Shown: piece by piece, positions 50,748 through 59,619 of the stretch | How positions within the stretch are numbered: position 1 is the stretch's first letter | Layout: every line of letters begins with the position of its first letter | Assembly: GCF_000379105.1 (NCBI RefSeq) | Contig: NZ_KB900609.1 | Coordinates: 1,699,985-1,763,984, forward strand | From: Methylobacterium sp. WSM2598 | Lineage (GTDB): Bacteria; Pseudomonadota; Alphaproteobacteria; Rhizobiales; Beijerinckiaceae | Direction: 5' to 3' | Length of the DNA stretch: 64,000 nucleotides | Notes under the pieces: model-generated | Seen by the model: only the letters and a program-made list of their open reading frames with translations | Databases searched by the model: none | Told to the model about the DNA's origin: nothing | Made by a program: the position numbers and the translations under genes

Positions 50748-53700
50748 ATGAGACGGAACGCTCCCCCCAGCCTCGACGCCTTCGACCCCGATGTCCGGGA
50801 CGCCGCGCGGGAAGCGGCCCGCCGTGCCGGCCTCTCGGTCGAGGAGTGGCTCGCCGCGGCGATGTCTCAGGAAACCGCCCGCGCGGGCGGGAAATCGCGA
50901 GCCCGGGACGGCCGCGCACCCGCCCGCGGCAACCGGCGTCCCGAGGCCAGGGACTGGCCGACCCGCCCCGAATCGCGGCGCGGCGCGGCCCCCGCGGGCC
51001 AATCCGCCGCGGGCCAAGCGCCCGCAGGCCAAGCGCCCGCAGGCCATGCCGCCGCAGGCCATGCCGCCGCAGGCCATGCCCCGGCAGGGGGGCCGCAGCC
51101 CGCCGGCATCCGCCCACAGACTCAGGACTTGAGCGGCGCCTTCGCGGCGATGACCCGCCGCCTGGACGAGATCGACCGCCGCCTCGACGAGAGCCTCGAC
51201 GGTGCGGACCGGACCGTGGCCCGCGCCGTCCAGGGACTCGAGACCCGGCTGGCCCATCTCCTGCGCGAGCAGCCCGGGGCGTCGCATCCGGCGCACCTGC
51301 ACGACGTCCTGCGCGAGGAGCTCGACCGGCGGCTCGCCGAGAGCCGCGAGGCCGTCGACCAAGCGGTGCTCCGCGCCGTCGACGGGCTCGAAGGGCGCCT
51401 TCAGGCGGTGCTGCGGGCGAGCGTCGGCAGTTCCGACACCGCCGCCCTCCAGGAGATGCTGAAGCAGTTCGAGGCGCGCATCACCTCTCTGGGCGAGCGC
51501 ATCGCGGCGAGCGGCCAGAGGCCGATCGGCCGCCGCGGCGTGCCGGTGCAGGAGGAGCTGCGGGCCGCCGTCGCGGAGATCCGCGAGCGCCAGCAGCAAC
51601 TCGACGCCGGCGAGTCAGCCGACGACGTGGTCGACGCGATGCGCCGCGATCTCACCCGCGCGGCGGATTCCGCCGCGGCGGCCACCGTCGCGCTCTCCCC
51701 GGCCATCGCCGGGCTCCAGGCCGAGACGACGCGCCTGCGCGAGGCGGTGACCGGCCTCGCCACGAGCCGCGACCTCGGCGCGATGGAGCAGGCGATCCGC
51801 ACCCTCGCCGACGAGGTGCAGCGGGCCCGCCAGCCCGAGGACCTCGCGGCCGTGGTCGGCCCGATCGACCTCATGCGGGTCCAGGTCGGCCGGCTCGCCG
51901 ACGACGTGGCCGCCGATGTCCACGGCCGCCTCGCGCAGGATCTCGAGCGCCTCTCGCGCAAGATCGACGGCGCCCTCGGCTCCGCCGATGCGGGCAGCCT
52001 CGCCAACCGGGACGCGATCGCCAGCCTCTTCCGCGAACTCGACGGGATCCGCCAGCAACTCGCGAGCCTGGCCGCGCCCGAGCGCATCCAGAGCCTCGCG
52101 CGCTCCGTCGAGGAGGTGAATGCCCGGGTCGCCGCGCTCACGAGCGGCGTCGCCGAGCAGCGCCCGCTGGTGGCCGAGATCAGGCCGCTCCTGGAGGAGA
52201 TCCGCAGCGGCCTGCGGGCGCCGGACGAGGCCCCGCCCGCCATCACCCGCGGCCTCGCGGATCTCGACCGCAAGCTCGACGCCCTGCGCGAGCAGGCCGC
52301 CGCGCACGCCTCCGCCAAGGAGCCGGCCGCCACGGACGACATCATCGGGCGCATCGAGGCCCTGTCCGAGAAGGTGGACAGGGTCGCGAGCGCCGGCTCC
52401 GGCGGCGTGATCGAGCGGCTCGACGAGATCGGCGCCTCCCTGCGCCGGCCCGCCATGGCCGGGGGCGACCTCGCCTCGATCCACGGCATGCTGCGCAGCC
52501 TCGCCGACAAGCTCGACCGGATCGGCGACGGCTCCGGCGGCGAGGGGCTCGACGGCCTGGAGAAGCAGGTGCTGGCGCTCGCGGCGCGCCTCGACACGCG
52601 CGGCCGCGATCCGGCCCTGGCCGGGCTGGAGCGCACCATGAGCGACCTGCTCGCCCAGGTGGCCCAGCTGCGCGACGAGGCGCCGATCCAGGCCGCCGCC
52701 GAGCGGGCCGCCCGCCACGCGGTCGCCGACACGATCGGCGCGGGCCTGCCCGGGACGGCGGGACCGGCGGCGGACCAGCTCAGCGCCCTTCAGGCCACCC
52801 TGACGGAGCTGCGCGCGCAGCAGGAGGCCTCCGAGCGCCGCATGCAGGCGACCATGGAGGGCGTCCACACGGCCCTGGAGAGCTTGGTCTCGCGCCTGTC
52901 GCAGATCGAGGCGGAGCGCCCGCTCGGGGCGGCGGCCCGGCGCCGGGAGGCGCCGGTGCGCGAGGCGCTGCAGGAGAGCACCGCGCTCCCGGCCGCCGCG
53001 GCGCCGTCCGCCGCGCGGGCCCCCCAGGCGCCCGCGGCCCCCCAGGCGCCCGCGGCCGCCCAGGCGCCGGCCGCCGTGCCGCCGAGCGAGGAGATTCTGG
53101 AGCCCGGGGCCAGCCGGCCGCGTCCGCCGCGCCCGGCCCCCGGAACGGCCGAGCCGGTCCCGGAGCTTCCGCCCGCGGACATCAAGGCGAACTTCATCGC
53201 GGCGGCCCGCCGCGCCGCGCAGGCCGCCGCCGTCGAGGCCGCGGGCGGCAAGGCCGGTTCCCGCGCGGCGCGGGCGGCCGCCCGGGACGAGCGGAGCCCC
53301 CGTCCGGAGATCGCTGCCGGGCCGGGGCTGGTGGGCCAGCTGCGCGCGACCATGGAGCGCCGTCGCCGGCCGCTGCTCCTCGGCCTCGCCGCCGTGGTTC
53401 TGGCCCTCGGCGCCCTGCAGGCGCTGAACGGCTCCGGCGGCGCGCCCGAGCAGGCCGCCCCCGTCCCCACCGTCGCCGCCAAGCCGCAGCCCGAGGCGAC
53501 GCCCGGCGATCCGTCCACCACCCAGGCGCTCGGCGAGGTGCCGGCCCCGGCGCGCGAGCCCGCGGCGACGGCCGCCCGTCCCGACCCGGCGCCCGAGAAG
53601 GCGCCGGTTCCCAAGGTGGCGGCCGCCGCCTCCCTGGCCCCGGACCTCGCCGGCCTGCCCCCCTCGCTCGCCAGCCTGCGCCAGGCGGCCCTGGAGGGGG

Positions 53701-54398
53701 ACGGCGCCGCCCTCTACGAGATCGCGAGCCGCGAGGCCGACGGCCGCGGCATGGTGAGGGATCTCACCCTGGCGGCCAAGCTGTTCGAGCGCCTCGGCGC
53801 GAGCGGCTACGCGCCGGCCCAGTACCGGCTCGGCAGCCAGTACGAGAAGGGCATGGGCGTCACCCGCGACGCCGCCCAGGCCCGGCAATGGTACGGGAAA
53901 GCCGCCGACCAGGGGCATGTCCGGGCCATGCACAATCTCGCGGTGCTGCTCGCGGAATCGGGCGCCCCCGGCGGCAAGCCCGATTACGGCGCGGCCGCGA
54001 CCTGGTTCCGCCGCGCGGCGGAGCACGGCGTGCGCGACAGCCAGTACAACCTGGCGGTGCTGCTCGCCCGCGGCCTCGGCGTGCCTCAGGACCTCCCGCA
54101 ATCCTACGGCTGGTTCGCGGCGGCGGCGGCCCAGGGCGACGAGGATGCCGGGCGCAAGCGCGACGAGGTCGCGGCCAAGCTCCCGGCCAAGGACCTCGCC
54201 GGCGCGAAGGCCGCCGCGGAGGCGTGGAAGCCGAAGCCCGCCGACCCGGCCGTGAACGACCCGCCCGCGTCGCAGGGCGAACCGGCCGCCCAGGCCGCCG
54301 GCCCGGTCTCCCTGATCGGCGCGCCGCCCCCCAGCCTGGGCGCGCCGCGCCGCTCCGAGGCGAAGCCGGCCGGGAAGTTCACCGGGACCGGAGTGTAG
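50748..54398 (+). CDS. Very large PodJ-like coiled-coil protein with membrane segment and Sel1 repeats
   Basis: A 1216-residue protein. Residues 1-35 begin with a helical region (FDPDVRDAAREAARRAGLSV, then EEWLAAAMSQ), followed by a disordered Pro/Ala/Gly-rich part with tandem five-residue repeats (AGQAP, AGHAA). From about 130 to 740 it is almost continuous coiled coil. One membrane segment (PLLLGLAAVVLALGALQAL) lies near 874-893. The periplasmic part has Sel1-type repeats (about 1000-1110: AKLFERLGASGYAPAQYRLG, MHNLAVLLAESG). This matches the order of PodJ polarity proteins and their relatives, which recruit machinery to a cell pole. The ATG at 50748 is chosen because it precedes the conserved helix; upstream Met at 50658 is possible. 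Identity with PodJ is by architecture. Confidence 0.82.
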   Translation: MRRNAPPSLDAFDPDVRDAAREAARRAGLSVEEWLAAAMSQETARAGGKSRARDGRAPARGNRRPEARDWPTRPESRRGAAPAGQSAAGQAPAGQAPAGHAAAGHAAAGHAPAGGPQPAGIRPQTQDLSGAFAAMTRRLDEIDRRLDESLDGADRTVARAVQGLETRLAHLLREQPGASHPAHLHDVLREELDRRLAESREAVDQAVLRAVDGLEGRLQAVLRASVGSSDTAALQEMLKQFEARITSLGERIAASGQRPIGRRGVPVQEELRAAVAEIRERQQQLDAGESADDVVDAMRRDLTRAADSAAAATVALSPAIAGLQAETTRLREAVTGLATSRDLGAMEQAIRTLADEVQRARQPEDLAAVVGPIDLMRVQVGRLADDVAADVHGRLAQDLERLSRKIDGALGSADAGSLANRDAIASLFRELDGIRQQLASLAAPERIQSLARSVEEVNARVAALTSGVAEQRPLVAEIRPLLEEIRSGLRAPDEAPPAITRGLADLDRKLDALREQAAAHASAKEPAATDDIIGRIEALSEKVDRVASAGSGGVIERLDEIGASLRRPAMAGGDLASIHGMLRSLADKLDRIGDGSGGEGLDGLEKQVLALAARLDTRGRDPALAGLERTMSDLLAQVAQLRDEAPIQAAAERAARHAVADTIGAGLPGTAGPAADQLSALQATLTELRAQQEASERRMQATMEGVHTALESLVSRLSQIEAERPLGAAARRREAPVREALQESTALPAAAAPSAARAPQAPAAPQAPAAAQAPAAVPPSEEILEPGASRPRPPRPAPGTAEPVPELPPADIKANFIAAARRAAQAAAVEAAGGKAGSRAARAAARDERSPRPEIAAGPGLVGQLRATMERRRRPLLLGLAAVVLALGALQALNGSGGAPEQAAPVPTVAAKPQPEATPGDPSTTQALGEVPAPAREPAATAARPDPAPEKAPVPKVAAAASLAPDLAGLPPSLASLRQAALEGDGAALYEIASREADGRGMVRDLTLAAKLFERLGASGYAPAQYRLGSQYEKGMGVTRDAAQARQWYGKAADQGHVRAMHNLAVLLAESGAPGGKPDYGAAATWFRRAAEHGVRDSQYNLAVLLARGLGVPQDLPQSYGWFAAAAAQGDEDAGRKRDEVAAKLPAKDLAGAKAAAEAWKPKPADPAVNDPPASQGEPAAQAAGPVSLIGAPPPSLGAPRRSEAKPAGKFTGTGV
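50995..51095 (+). repeat. 15-base coding tandem repeat in the PodJ-like gene
   Basis: About six to seven copies of a 15-base unit encode AGQSA, AGQAP, AGQAP, AGHAA, AGHAA, AGHAP. The nucleotide units (such as GCAGGCCATGCCGCC) are nearly identical, so slippage can add or remove copies without a frameshift. Confidence 0.85.
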
Positions 54399-54500
54399 TC
54401 GGACGGGCCGGCACCGCCTCGCGCGGCCAGCCGCCCCGGTCACGCTCCGTTCATCGGGCCCCACCTAGCCTCGGGATTCCTCCGCCCGGACGTCGCGCCC

Positions 54501-55424
54501 GTGCAGATCTACCTCCCGATCGCCGAGATGCCCGTGAGCGTGCTGATGCTCCTCGGGCTCGGCGCGGCCGTGGGATTCGTCTCGGGAGTGTTCGGGATCG
54601 GCGGCGGCTTCCTGATGACGCCGATCCTGATCGTGCTCGGGATCCCGCCCGCCATCGCGGTCGCCACCCAGACGGCGCCCATCGTCGCCTCCTCCACCAC
54701 GAGCGTGCTCGCCGCCCTGCGCCGCGGCGCCCTGGACATCCGGCTCGGCCTGGTCCTCGTCGGCGGCGGGCTCCTCGGCACGGCGCTCGGGGTCTGGTTC
54801 TTCGCGGCGATGCGCCGGGCCGGGCAACTCGACCTGTTCATCACCCTCGCCTACGTGACGCTGTTCTCGGTCGTGGGCGGGCTGATGCTGAGGGAATCCC
54901 TGCGCGACCTGTGGGCGCGCCGGGGCGGGCGCGCCGCGCCGCCGCGCGCGGGGCGCGAGCATCCCGCCTACATGGCATGGCCCCTGCGGATGCGCTTCCC
55001 GCGCTCGCGCCTCTACGCGAGCGTGCTGCCCATCCTCGGCCTCGCCCTCTTCGTCGGGTTCGCGGGCGCGGTGCTCGGCATCGGCGGCGGCTTCATCCTG
55101 GTGCCGGCTCTGCTCTACCTGCTGCGGGTCCCGACCGGCGTCGTCGTCGGCACCTCGCAGTTCCAGATCCTGTGGACGACCTTCGTGGCACTGGTGCTGC
55201 ACGCGGTGCAGAACCAAGCGGTCGACATCGTACTGGCGGTGATCCTGATCGCCGGCAGCGTGTTCGGCGCCCAGTTCGGGGCGCGGCTCGGCCGCAACCT
55301 GCGGGCGGATACGTTCCGGCTGCTCCTCGCCGTGCTGGTCCTGGCGGTGGACCTGCGCTTCGTGCTCGAACTCGCCCTGCATCCGGCCGAGCCCTTCTCG
55401 ATCGCCGCGGTCGAGGGCCGCTGA
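54501..55424 (+). CDS. TauE/SafE-family sulfite/sulfonate exporter-like protein
   Basis: A 307-residue membrane protein with about eight hydrophobic segments. The duplicated family motif is visible twice: GLGAAVGFVSGVFGIGGGFL (19-38) and FAGAVLGIGGGFILVPALLY (about 180-199). The family exports sulfite, sulfoacetate or other organic anions; substrate is unknown here. The start is GTG at 54501. Its stop overlaps the start of the TIGR02186 gene (TGATG), so the two are coupled. These neighbours are conserved in several alphaproteobacteria. Confidence 0.88.
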   Translation: MQIYLPIAEMPVSVLMLLGLGAAVGFVSGVFGIGGGFLMTPILIVLGIPPAIAVATQTAPIVASSTTSVLAALRRGALDIRLGLVLVGGGLLGTALGVWFFAAMRRAGQLDLFITLAYVTLFSVVGGLMLRESLRDLWARRGGRAAPPRAGREHPAYMAWPLRMRFPRSRLYASVLPILGLALFVGFAGAVLGIGGGFILVPALLYLLRVPTGVVVGTSQFQILWTTFVALVLHAVQNQAVDIVLAVILIAGSVFGAQFGARLGRNLRADTFRLLLAVLVLAVDLRFVLELALHPAEPFSIAAVEGR

Positions 55425-56242
55425 TGGCGGCGCGGGCCCGATCGCGCCCGGCCCGATCGCGCCCGGCCCAACTCCGCCCGGTCCTGGTCCGCCTGGGCCT
55501 CGCCGCGGGCCTCGCCGCGCTCGCCGCCCCGGCCGCCGCCGAGAGCCTGGTCGTCAGCCTGTCCTTCACGCGCCTCGCCGTCACCTCGACCTACGCGGGC
55601 GCCTCGCTCGCGGTGTTCGGCGCGATCGAGCGGGACGGGCAGGCGGCGGCCCGGCAGGGGCGCTACGACGTGGTGATCACGGTCCGGGGCCCGCGCCAGT
55701 CGCTCACCGTGCGCGAGAGGCAGGCCCTCGGCCCGCTCTGGGTCAACCGCGCGCAGCAGAAATTCGCCGAGGTGCCCGCCTTCCTGGCCGTCCTCGCGTC
55801 GCGGCCACTGGCCGAGGTGGCGGACGCTGCCACCCGCCGCCGCCTGCGGCTCGGGCTGCAGGCCATCGTCGAATCGCCCGACCTGACCGCGGCCCCCTCG
55901 GACGACGATCCGTTCCGGGAGGCGCTGCTGCGCCTGCGCCGCCGGGCGCGGCTCTTCGTGGAGAACGAGGACGGCGCGCGCTTCCTGTCGCCCTCCGTGT
56001 TCCGCGCCACCGTGGCGCTCCCGGCCGCGGCGCCGGTCGGCACCTACGACGTCGCGGTCACGCTGCTCTCCGGGACGGTGCCCCTGGCACAGGAGAGCCT
56101 GCGCTTCGACCTCGTGAAGACCGGCATCGAGGCCAGCCTCGCCGGCATCGCCCGGGACTGGTCCCTGCTCTACGGTATCGGGACGGGCGCGCTCGCGCTG
56201 CTGTCCGGCTGGATCGCCAGCCTGATCTTCCGGAGGGACTGA
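55424..56242 (+). CDS. TIGR02186 family exported, membrane-anchored protein
   Basis: A 272-residue protein. The N-terminus has an Arg-rich head followed by a signal or anchor segment (LRPVLVRLGLAAGLAALAAP, to AAAES near 37). The mature part starts LVVSLSFTRLAVTSTYAGAS, the TIGR02186 signature, and ends with a membrane helix (LYGIGTGALALLSGWIASLI) and a short basic tail. Most of the protein faces the periplasm. Function is unknown; it accompanies TauE-type exporters, suggesting it serves that transport. Because the next gene starts immediately after its stop, the three genes form one operon. Confidence 0.85.
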   Translation: MAARARSRPARSRPAQLRPVLVRLGLAAGLAALAAPAAAESLVVSLSFTRLAVTSTYAGASLAVFGAIERDGQAAARQGRYDVVITVRGPRQSLTVRERQALGPLWVNRAQQKFAEVPAFLAVLASRPLAEVADAATRRRLRLGLQAIVESPDLTAAPSDDDPFREALLRLRRRARLFVENEDGARFLSPSVFRATVALPAAAPVGTYDVAVTLLSGTVPLAQESLRFDLVKTGIEASLAGIARDWSLLYGIGTGALALLSGWIASLIFRRD

Positions 56243-56680
56243 ATGGACCGCGACGCACCCGCCCCGGCCGGGGCTCTCGTCCTCGGCGCGGCCGGGCTGA
56301 TCCCGTTCCTCGGCCTCGCCCTGCTGCTGCTCCTCGGCCGGGGCGAGGTGGCCGGGCTCGCCGTGCGGCCGGCCCTCGCCGCCTACGCGGCCGTGATCGC
56401 CTCCTTCCTGGGCGGGATCCGCTGGGGCGCCGCTTCGCGCGGGGGCCGCCAGGCGGACTACGTCGTCGCCGTGGTGCCCTCCCTCCTGGCCTGGGCGGCG
56501 CTCGCCGCCCCGGGCCCGTGGGACCTGCGCCTGCTCGGCGCCCTGGTGCTGATCTGGGGCGCGATCGACCAGGACATGCCGCGCCGCGGCCTCGTGCCCC
56601 GCTGGCTCGGGCGGCTGCGCCTCGCCCTGTCGGGCGTCGCCGGCTTCGCGCTCCTCGCCGCGGGCTATCTCGCGGGCTGA
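56243..56680 (+). CDS. DUF3429 family membrane protein
   Basis: A 145-residue protein with four hydrophobic segments. The pattern AASFLGGIRWG is close to IASFLGGIRWGAASRGG here (about 51-67), a DUF3429 hallmark, and VWGAIDQD-like VLIWGAIDQDMPRRG follows. Function is unknown. The ATG directly follows the TIGR02186 stop. It may belong to the exporter operon by position only. Confidence 0.8.
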   Translation: MDRDAPAPAGALVLGAAGLIPFLGLALLLLLGRGEVAGLAVRPALAAYAAVIASFLGGIRWGAASRGGRQADYVVAVVPSLLAWAALAAPGPWDLRLLGALVLIWGAIDQDMPRRGLVPRWLGRLRLALSGVAGFALLAAGYLAG

Positions 56681-56713
56681 GGAGCAGCCTCGGGCCCGCG
56701 CCGACATCCCCCG

Positions 56714-57619
56714 TCAACTCGCCCAGGGCGCGGCCGCGAACTGACGCTCGAGGAAGGCGATCAGCGCCACGACCCGCGCCGGCCGCAGGGCGCCCGGCGG
56801 CATCACGAGGTTGAGGGCGATCGGGGGAGGGGACCATTCCGGCAGCAACCGCTCCAGGCGGCCCGAGGCGAGGTCGTCGAAGATCAGGAAGTCGGGCTGC
56901 ACCGCGAGGCCGAACCCCGCCAGCAGGGCGGGGGTCAGCGCGTCGGCGTTGTTGGCCCGCAGCCGCCCCGCGGGCGCGACCGCGACCTCGCCCCCCGGGC
57001 CGGTGAAGTGCCAGCGCTCGGGATTGGGCAGGTAGGCGTAGCCGAGGCAGGCGTGGCGGGCGAGGTCGCGCGGGTGTCCGGGCCGGCCCGCCCGGGCGAG
57101 GTAGGCGGGCGCCGCCACCAGCGAGCGGCGCACGCCGCACAGGCGGCGCACCCGCAGCGAGGAATCCGACAGGGCCGCGATGCGCAGGCCGAGATCGAAG
57201 CCGCCGCCGACCAGGTCGACCTGCGCGTCGCTGAGGTGGAGATCGACCGACACCTGCGGGAAGTCCGCCAGGAAGTCCGGCAGGCGCGGCGCCAGATGCG
57301 CCAGCCCGAAGGACATCGGGGCCGCCAGCCGGACGAGCCCGCGCGGCTCCCGCGCGCCGGTCTGCACATCCGCCTCCACCGCCTCCCCGGCGGCGACGAT
57401 CCGGGCCGCGCCCTCCAGGGCCGCCCGGCCGGTCTCGGTGAGCGCGAGCCGCCGGGAGGTGCGGTGGAACAGGCTCGCCCCGAGCCGGGCCTCCAGCCGG
57501 CTCACCGCCTTCGAGACCGTGGCGGTGGAGAGCGCGAGCTCCGCCGCGGCCCGCGAGAAGGAGCCCGCCTGGGCGACCCGGGCGAAGATCGCCCAGGCCT
57601 CGAAATCCGGGAGTGCCAT
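56714..57619 (-). CDS. LysR-family transcriptional regulator
   Basis: A 301-residue regulator. The winged helix is FARVAQAGSFSRAAAELALS followed by TATVSKAVSRLEARLGASLF, and the substrate-binding domain follows (SFGLAHLAPRLPDFLADFPQ). The ATG at 57619 (MALPDFEAW) is preferred; the frame is open from 57676. The gene is divergent from the dioxygenase-hydrolase pair. A perfect 9-bp inverted repeat lies between them, so it most likely controls that pair. The inducer is probably an aromatic or quinone, by analogy with the regulated enzymes. Confidence 0.9.
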   Translation of the reverse strand: MALPDFEAWAIFARVAQAGSFSRAAAELALSTATVSKAVSRLEARLGASLFHRTSRRLALTETGRAALEGAARIVAAGEAVEADVQTGAREPRGLVRLAAPMSFGLAHLAPRLPDFLADFPQVSVDLHLSDAQVDLVGGGFDLGLRIAALSDSSLRVRRLCGVRRSLVAAPAYLARAGRPGHPRDLARHACLGYAYLPNPERWHFTGPGGEVAVAPAGRLRANNADALTPALLAGFGLAVQPDFLIFDDLASGRLERLLPEWSPPPIALNLVMPPGALRPARVVALIAFLERQFAAAPWAS

Positions 57620-57631
57620 TCGCCATTTTCC

Positions 57632-57655
57632 GAAACGATGCCTTTCCATCGTTTC
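57632..57655. promoter_or_regulatory. Perfect inverted repeat between LysR gene and dioxygenase gene
   Basis: GAAACGATG (57632-57640), spacer CCTTTC, CATCGTTTC (57647-57655). It is 13 bases upstream of the LysR start and 110 bases upstream of the dioxygenase start. A LysR dimer could contact this palindrome; LysR boxes usually have the T-N11-A core, and TTTCCGAAACGATG-type sequence here permits one reading of it. Confidence 0.55.
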
Positions 57656-57765
57656 CGTTTCGGGCCGCGAGGGCAAATCCTAGATTCGCCTCATCCGAAC
57701 GGGACCGCGCGGGGCGGTCCGCCACGGGGGAGATCCCCGGGGGAGCGATCCCCAAGGAGGCAGAG

Positions 57766-58692
57766 ATGGCAAACGGTCTTCACCACGTGACGGCGATCTC
57801 CGGTCCGGCCCGCCGCAACCTCGACTTCTACACCCGCGTGCTCGGCCTGCGGCTCGTGAAGCGGACGGTGAATTTCGACGATCCGGGCACCTACCACCTC
57901 TATTACGGCGACGAGGCCGGGGCGCCCGGCACGATCCTGACCTTCTTCCCTTGGGACAACGTGGCGCCGGGCCGGGTCGGCATCGGCGAGACGCAGGAGA
58001 CGGCGTTCCGGGTGCCGCAGGGCGCGATCGGCTACTGGACCCACCGCTTCATCGCGGCGGGCGTGCCGCACGAGGCGCCCGCCCGGGTCTTCGGCGAGAC
58101 GGTGCTGCCCTTCCGCGACCCGGACGGGATGGCGCTCGCCCTGGTCGGGGTGCCGGGCGCGGAGGCGGAGCCGGCCTGGACCGGCGGCGACGTCCCGGCC
58201 GAGCACGCGATCCGCGGCTTCCACGGCGTCACCCTGCTCCTGCGCGAGGACGGGCCGACGGCGCGGATCCTCACCGACGTGTTCGGCCTGACGGAGACGG
58301 GACGGGAGGGGGCGCTCGCGCGGTTCAGCGGCGATGCCGGTCGGGGCGGCCACGTGACCCTTCGGGCGGTGGGCGAGTTCCTGCGGGGCCGGCCGGGCGG
58401 CGGCTCGGTCCACCACATCGCCTTCCGGGCGGCGGACGACGCGGCGCAGGCCGCGATGGTGCGCCGGCTGACCGAGGCGCACGGCGTCCAGGTCACGGAG
58501 CAGCGCGACCGCAACTACTTCCGCTCGGTCTATTTCCGCGAGCCGGGCGGGGTGCTGTTCGAGATCGCGACGGACAGCCCCGGCTTCGCCGTGGACGAGG
58601 CCGCCGCGCATCTCGGCGAGGCGCTGAAGCTGCCGGGCTTCCTGGAGCCGCATCGCGGCGAGATCGAGCGCGTGTTGCCGGCGCTGGCCTGA
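57766..58692 (+). CDS. Ring-cleaving dioxygenase, MhqO-like (VOC family)
   Basis: A 308-residue protein with two vicinal-oxygen-chelate (glyoxalase-fold) halves. The opening ANGLHHVTAISGPARRNLDF is typical of MhqO-type enzymes, which act on hydroquinones or catechols and detoxify quinones. Metal ligands expected are His7 in LHHVT, the His in GGSVHHIAFR and the Glu in [21 protein letters not shown] lies upstream of the ATG at 57766. It is followed by the hydrolase gene after a 222-base gap containing a tandem array. The oxygenase activity itself has not been shown for most MhqO proteins. Confidence 0.88.
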   Translation: MANGLHHVTAISGPARRNLDFYTRVLGLRLVKRTVNFDDPGTYHLYYGDEAGAPGTILTFFPWDNVAPGRVGIGETQETAFRVPQGAIGYWTHRFIAAGVPHEAPARVFGETVLPFRDPDGMALALVGVPGAEAEPAWTGGDVPAEHAIRGFHGVTLLLREDGPTARILTDVFGLTETGREGALARFSGDAGRGGHVTLRAVGEFLRGRPGGGSVHHIAFRAADDAAQAAMVRRLTEAHGVQVTEQRDRNYFRSVYFREPGGVLFEIATDSPGFAVDEAAAHLGEALKLPGFLEPHRGEIERVLPALA

Positions 58693-58707
58693 GGCCCGCC
58701 CGTCCGG

Positions 58708-58819
58708 GTGCGGGGTCCCCCCGCACCCGCGTGTGGGGTCCCCCCGCACCCGCGTGTGGGGTCCCCCCGCACCCGCGTGTGGGGTCCCCCCGCACCCGCG
58801 TGCGGGGATCCCCGCACGC
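58708..58819 (+). repeat. 23-base tandem hairpin array
   Basis: Five adjacent units starting at 58708, 58731, 58754, 58777 and 58800 (last one 20 bases). The unit is GTG(T/C)GGGGTCCCCCCGCACCCGC. Each unit is self-complementary (GTGCGGGG ... CCCCGCAC), so it can fold into a hairpin or pair across units; the first and last units have C at position four and form the perfect stem. It starts 16 bases after the dioxygenase stop and lies before the hydrolase. It is not a CRISPR array: there are no spacers. Confidence 0.9.
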
Positions 58820-58913
58820 ATCCCCCGAAAGCCCTCGCCTGAAGCCCACGGCCGGTCGGCGCCGCGTCCGCGCCGCCGCGCCGCCCCACCGCGCCCGCGC
58901 GCAGAGGTGCCCG

Positions 58914-59522
58914 ATGTCCCTCGCCGAAGTCATCCACCGCCACGAGCCCGCGACCGCGCCGGAGCGCGCCCCGCTGCTCCTCCTGCACGGCACCGGCGGC
59001 GACGAATCCGACCTGATCCCGCTCGGCCGCGCGCTCTCGCCCGGCGCCGCCCTGCTCTCGCCCCGCGGGCCGGTGCTGGAGAGCGGCATGCCGCGCTTCT
59101 TCCGGCGCCTCGCCGAGGGCGTGTTCGACGAGGCGGATCTGCGCCGCCGCGCCGACGACCTCGCCGCCTTCGTGGGCGAGGCGCGGGAGGTCTACGGCCT
59201 CGCCGCGCCCGTGGCGGTCGGCTTCTCGAACGGCGCCAACATCGCGGCGGCGCTGCTGCTGCGCCACCCGGGCCTGCTCGCCGGGGCGGTCCTGCTGCGC
59301 GCCATGGTGCCGCTCACCGACCCGCCCGCGGGCGACCTCGGCGGCACTCCCGTGCTGATCCTCTCGGGCCGCATGGACCCGATCGTGCCGGCGGCGAACG
59401 CCGCCGACCTCGCCCGCCGGCTGCGGGCGGCCGGCGCGGCGGTCACCCACGAGGTGCTCCCGGGCGGCCACGGCCTGATGCAGGCGGACCTCGCGAGGGC
59501 GCGCGACTGGCTGGGCGCGTGA
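58914..59522 (+). CDS. Alpha/beta hydrolase, MhqD-like carboxylesterase
   Basis: A 202-residue hydrolase of the carboxylesterase/phospholipase group. The oxyanion-hole motif is LLLLHGTGGDESDL near 20-33. The nucleophile elbow is GFSNGANIAA, with Ser at about 104. The acid and His follow in SGRMDPIVPAA and LPGGHGLMQADL. In Bacillus, related MhqD and MhqO genes together respond to methylhydroquinone; here the order is dioxygenase then hydrolase with a LysR regulator. GAGGTG lies seven bases upstream of the ATG at 58914. The physiological ester is unknown. Confidence 0.85.
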   Translation: MSLAEVIHRHEPATAPERAPLLLLHGTGGDESDLIPLGRALSPGAALLSPRGPVLESGMPRFFRRLAEGVFDEADLRRRADDLAAFVGEAREVYGLAAPVAVGFSNGANIAAALLLRHPGLLAGAVLLRAMVPLTDPPAGDLGGTPVLILSGRMDPIVPAANAADLARRLRAAGAAVTHEVLPGGHGLMQADLARARDWLGA

Positions 59523-59619
59523 GCGGATCCGCTCACCCGGGTCGGAGGCGAGCCCGCGCCAGCCATCCTGGACGGGACGCGGCCGACGATGGCGCGCCGC
59601 ACTGGCCGCGCGCGGGCGC

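Noticed and set aside
50846..55423. Very long plus-strand frame overlapping the PodJ-like and TauE genes
   Set aside because: Only the last 819 bases (55424-56242) encode a recognisable protein (TIGR02186). The rest is Arg/Pro-rich shadow translation of the PodJ-like and TauE genes.
58708..58819. Possible CRISPR array
   Set aside because: The 23-base units are directly adjacent with no spacers and there are no cas genes.
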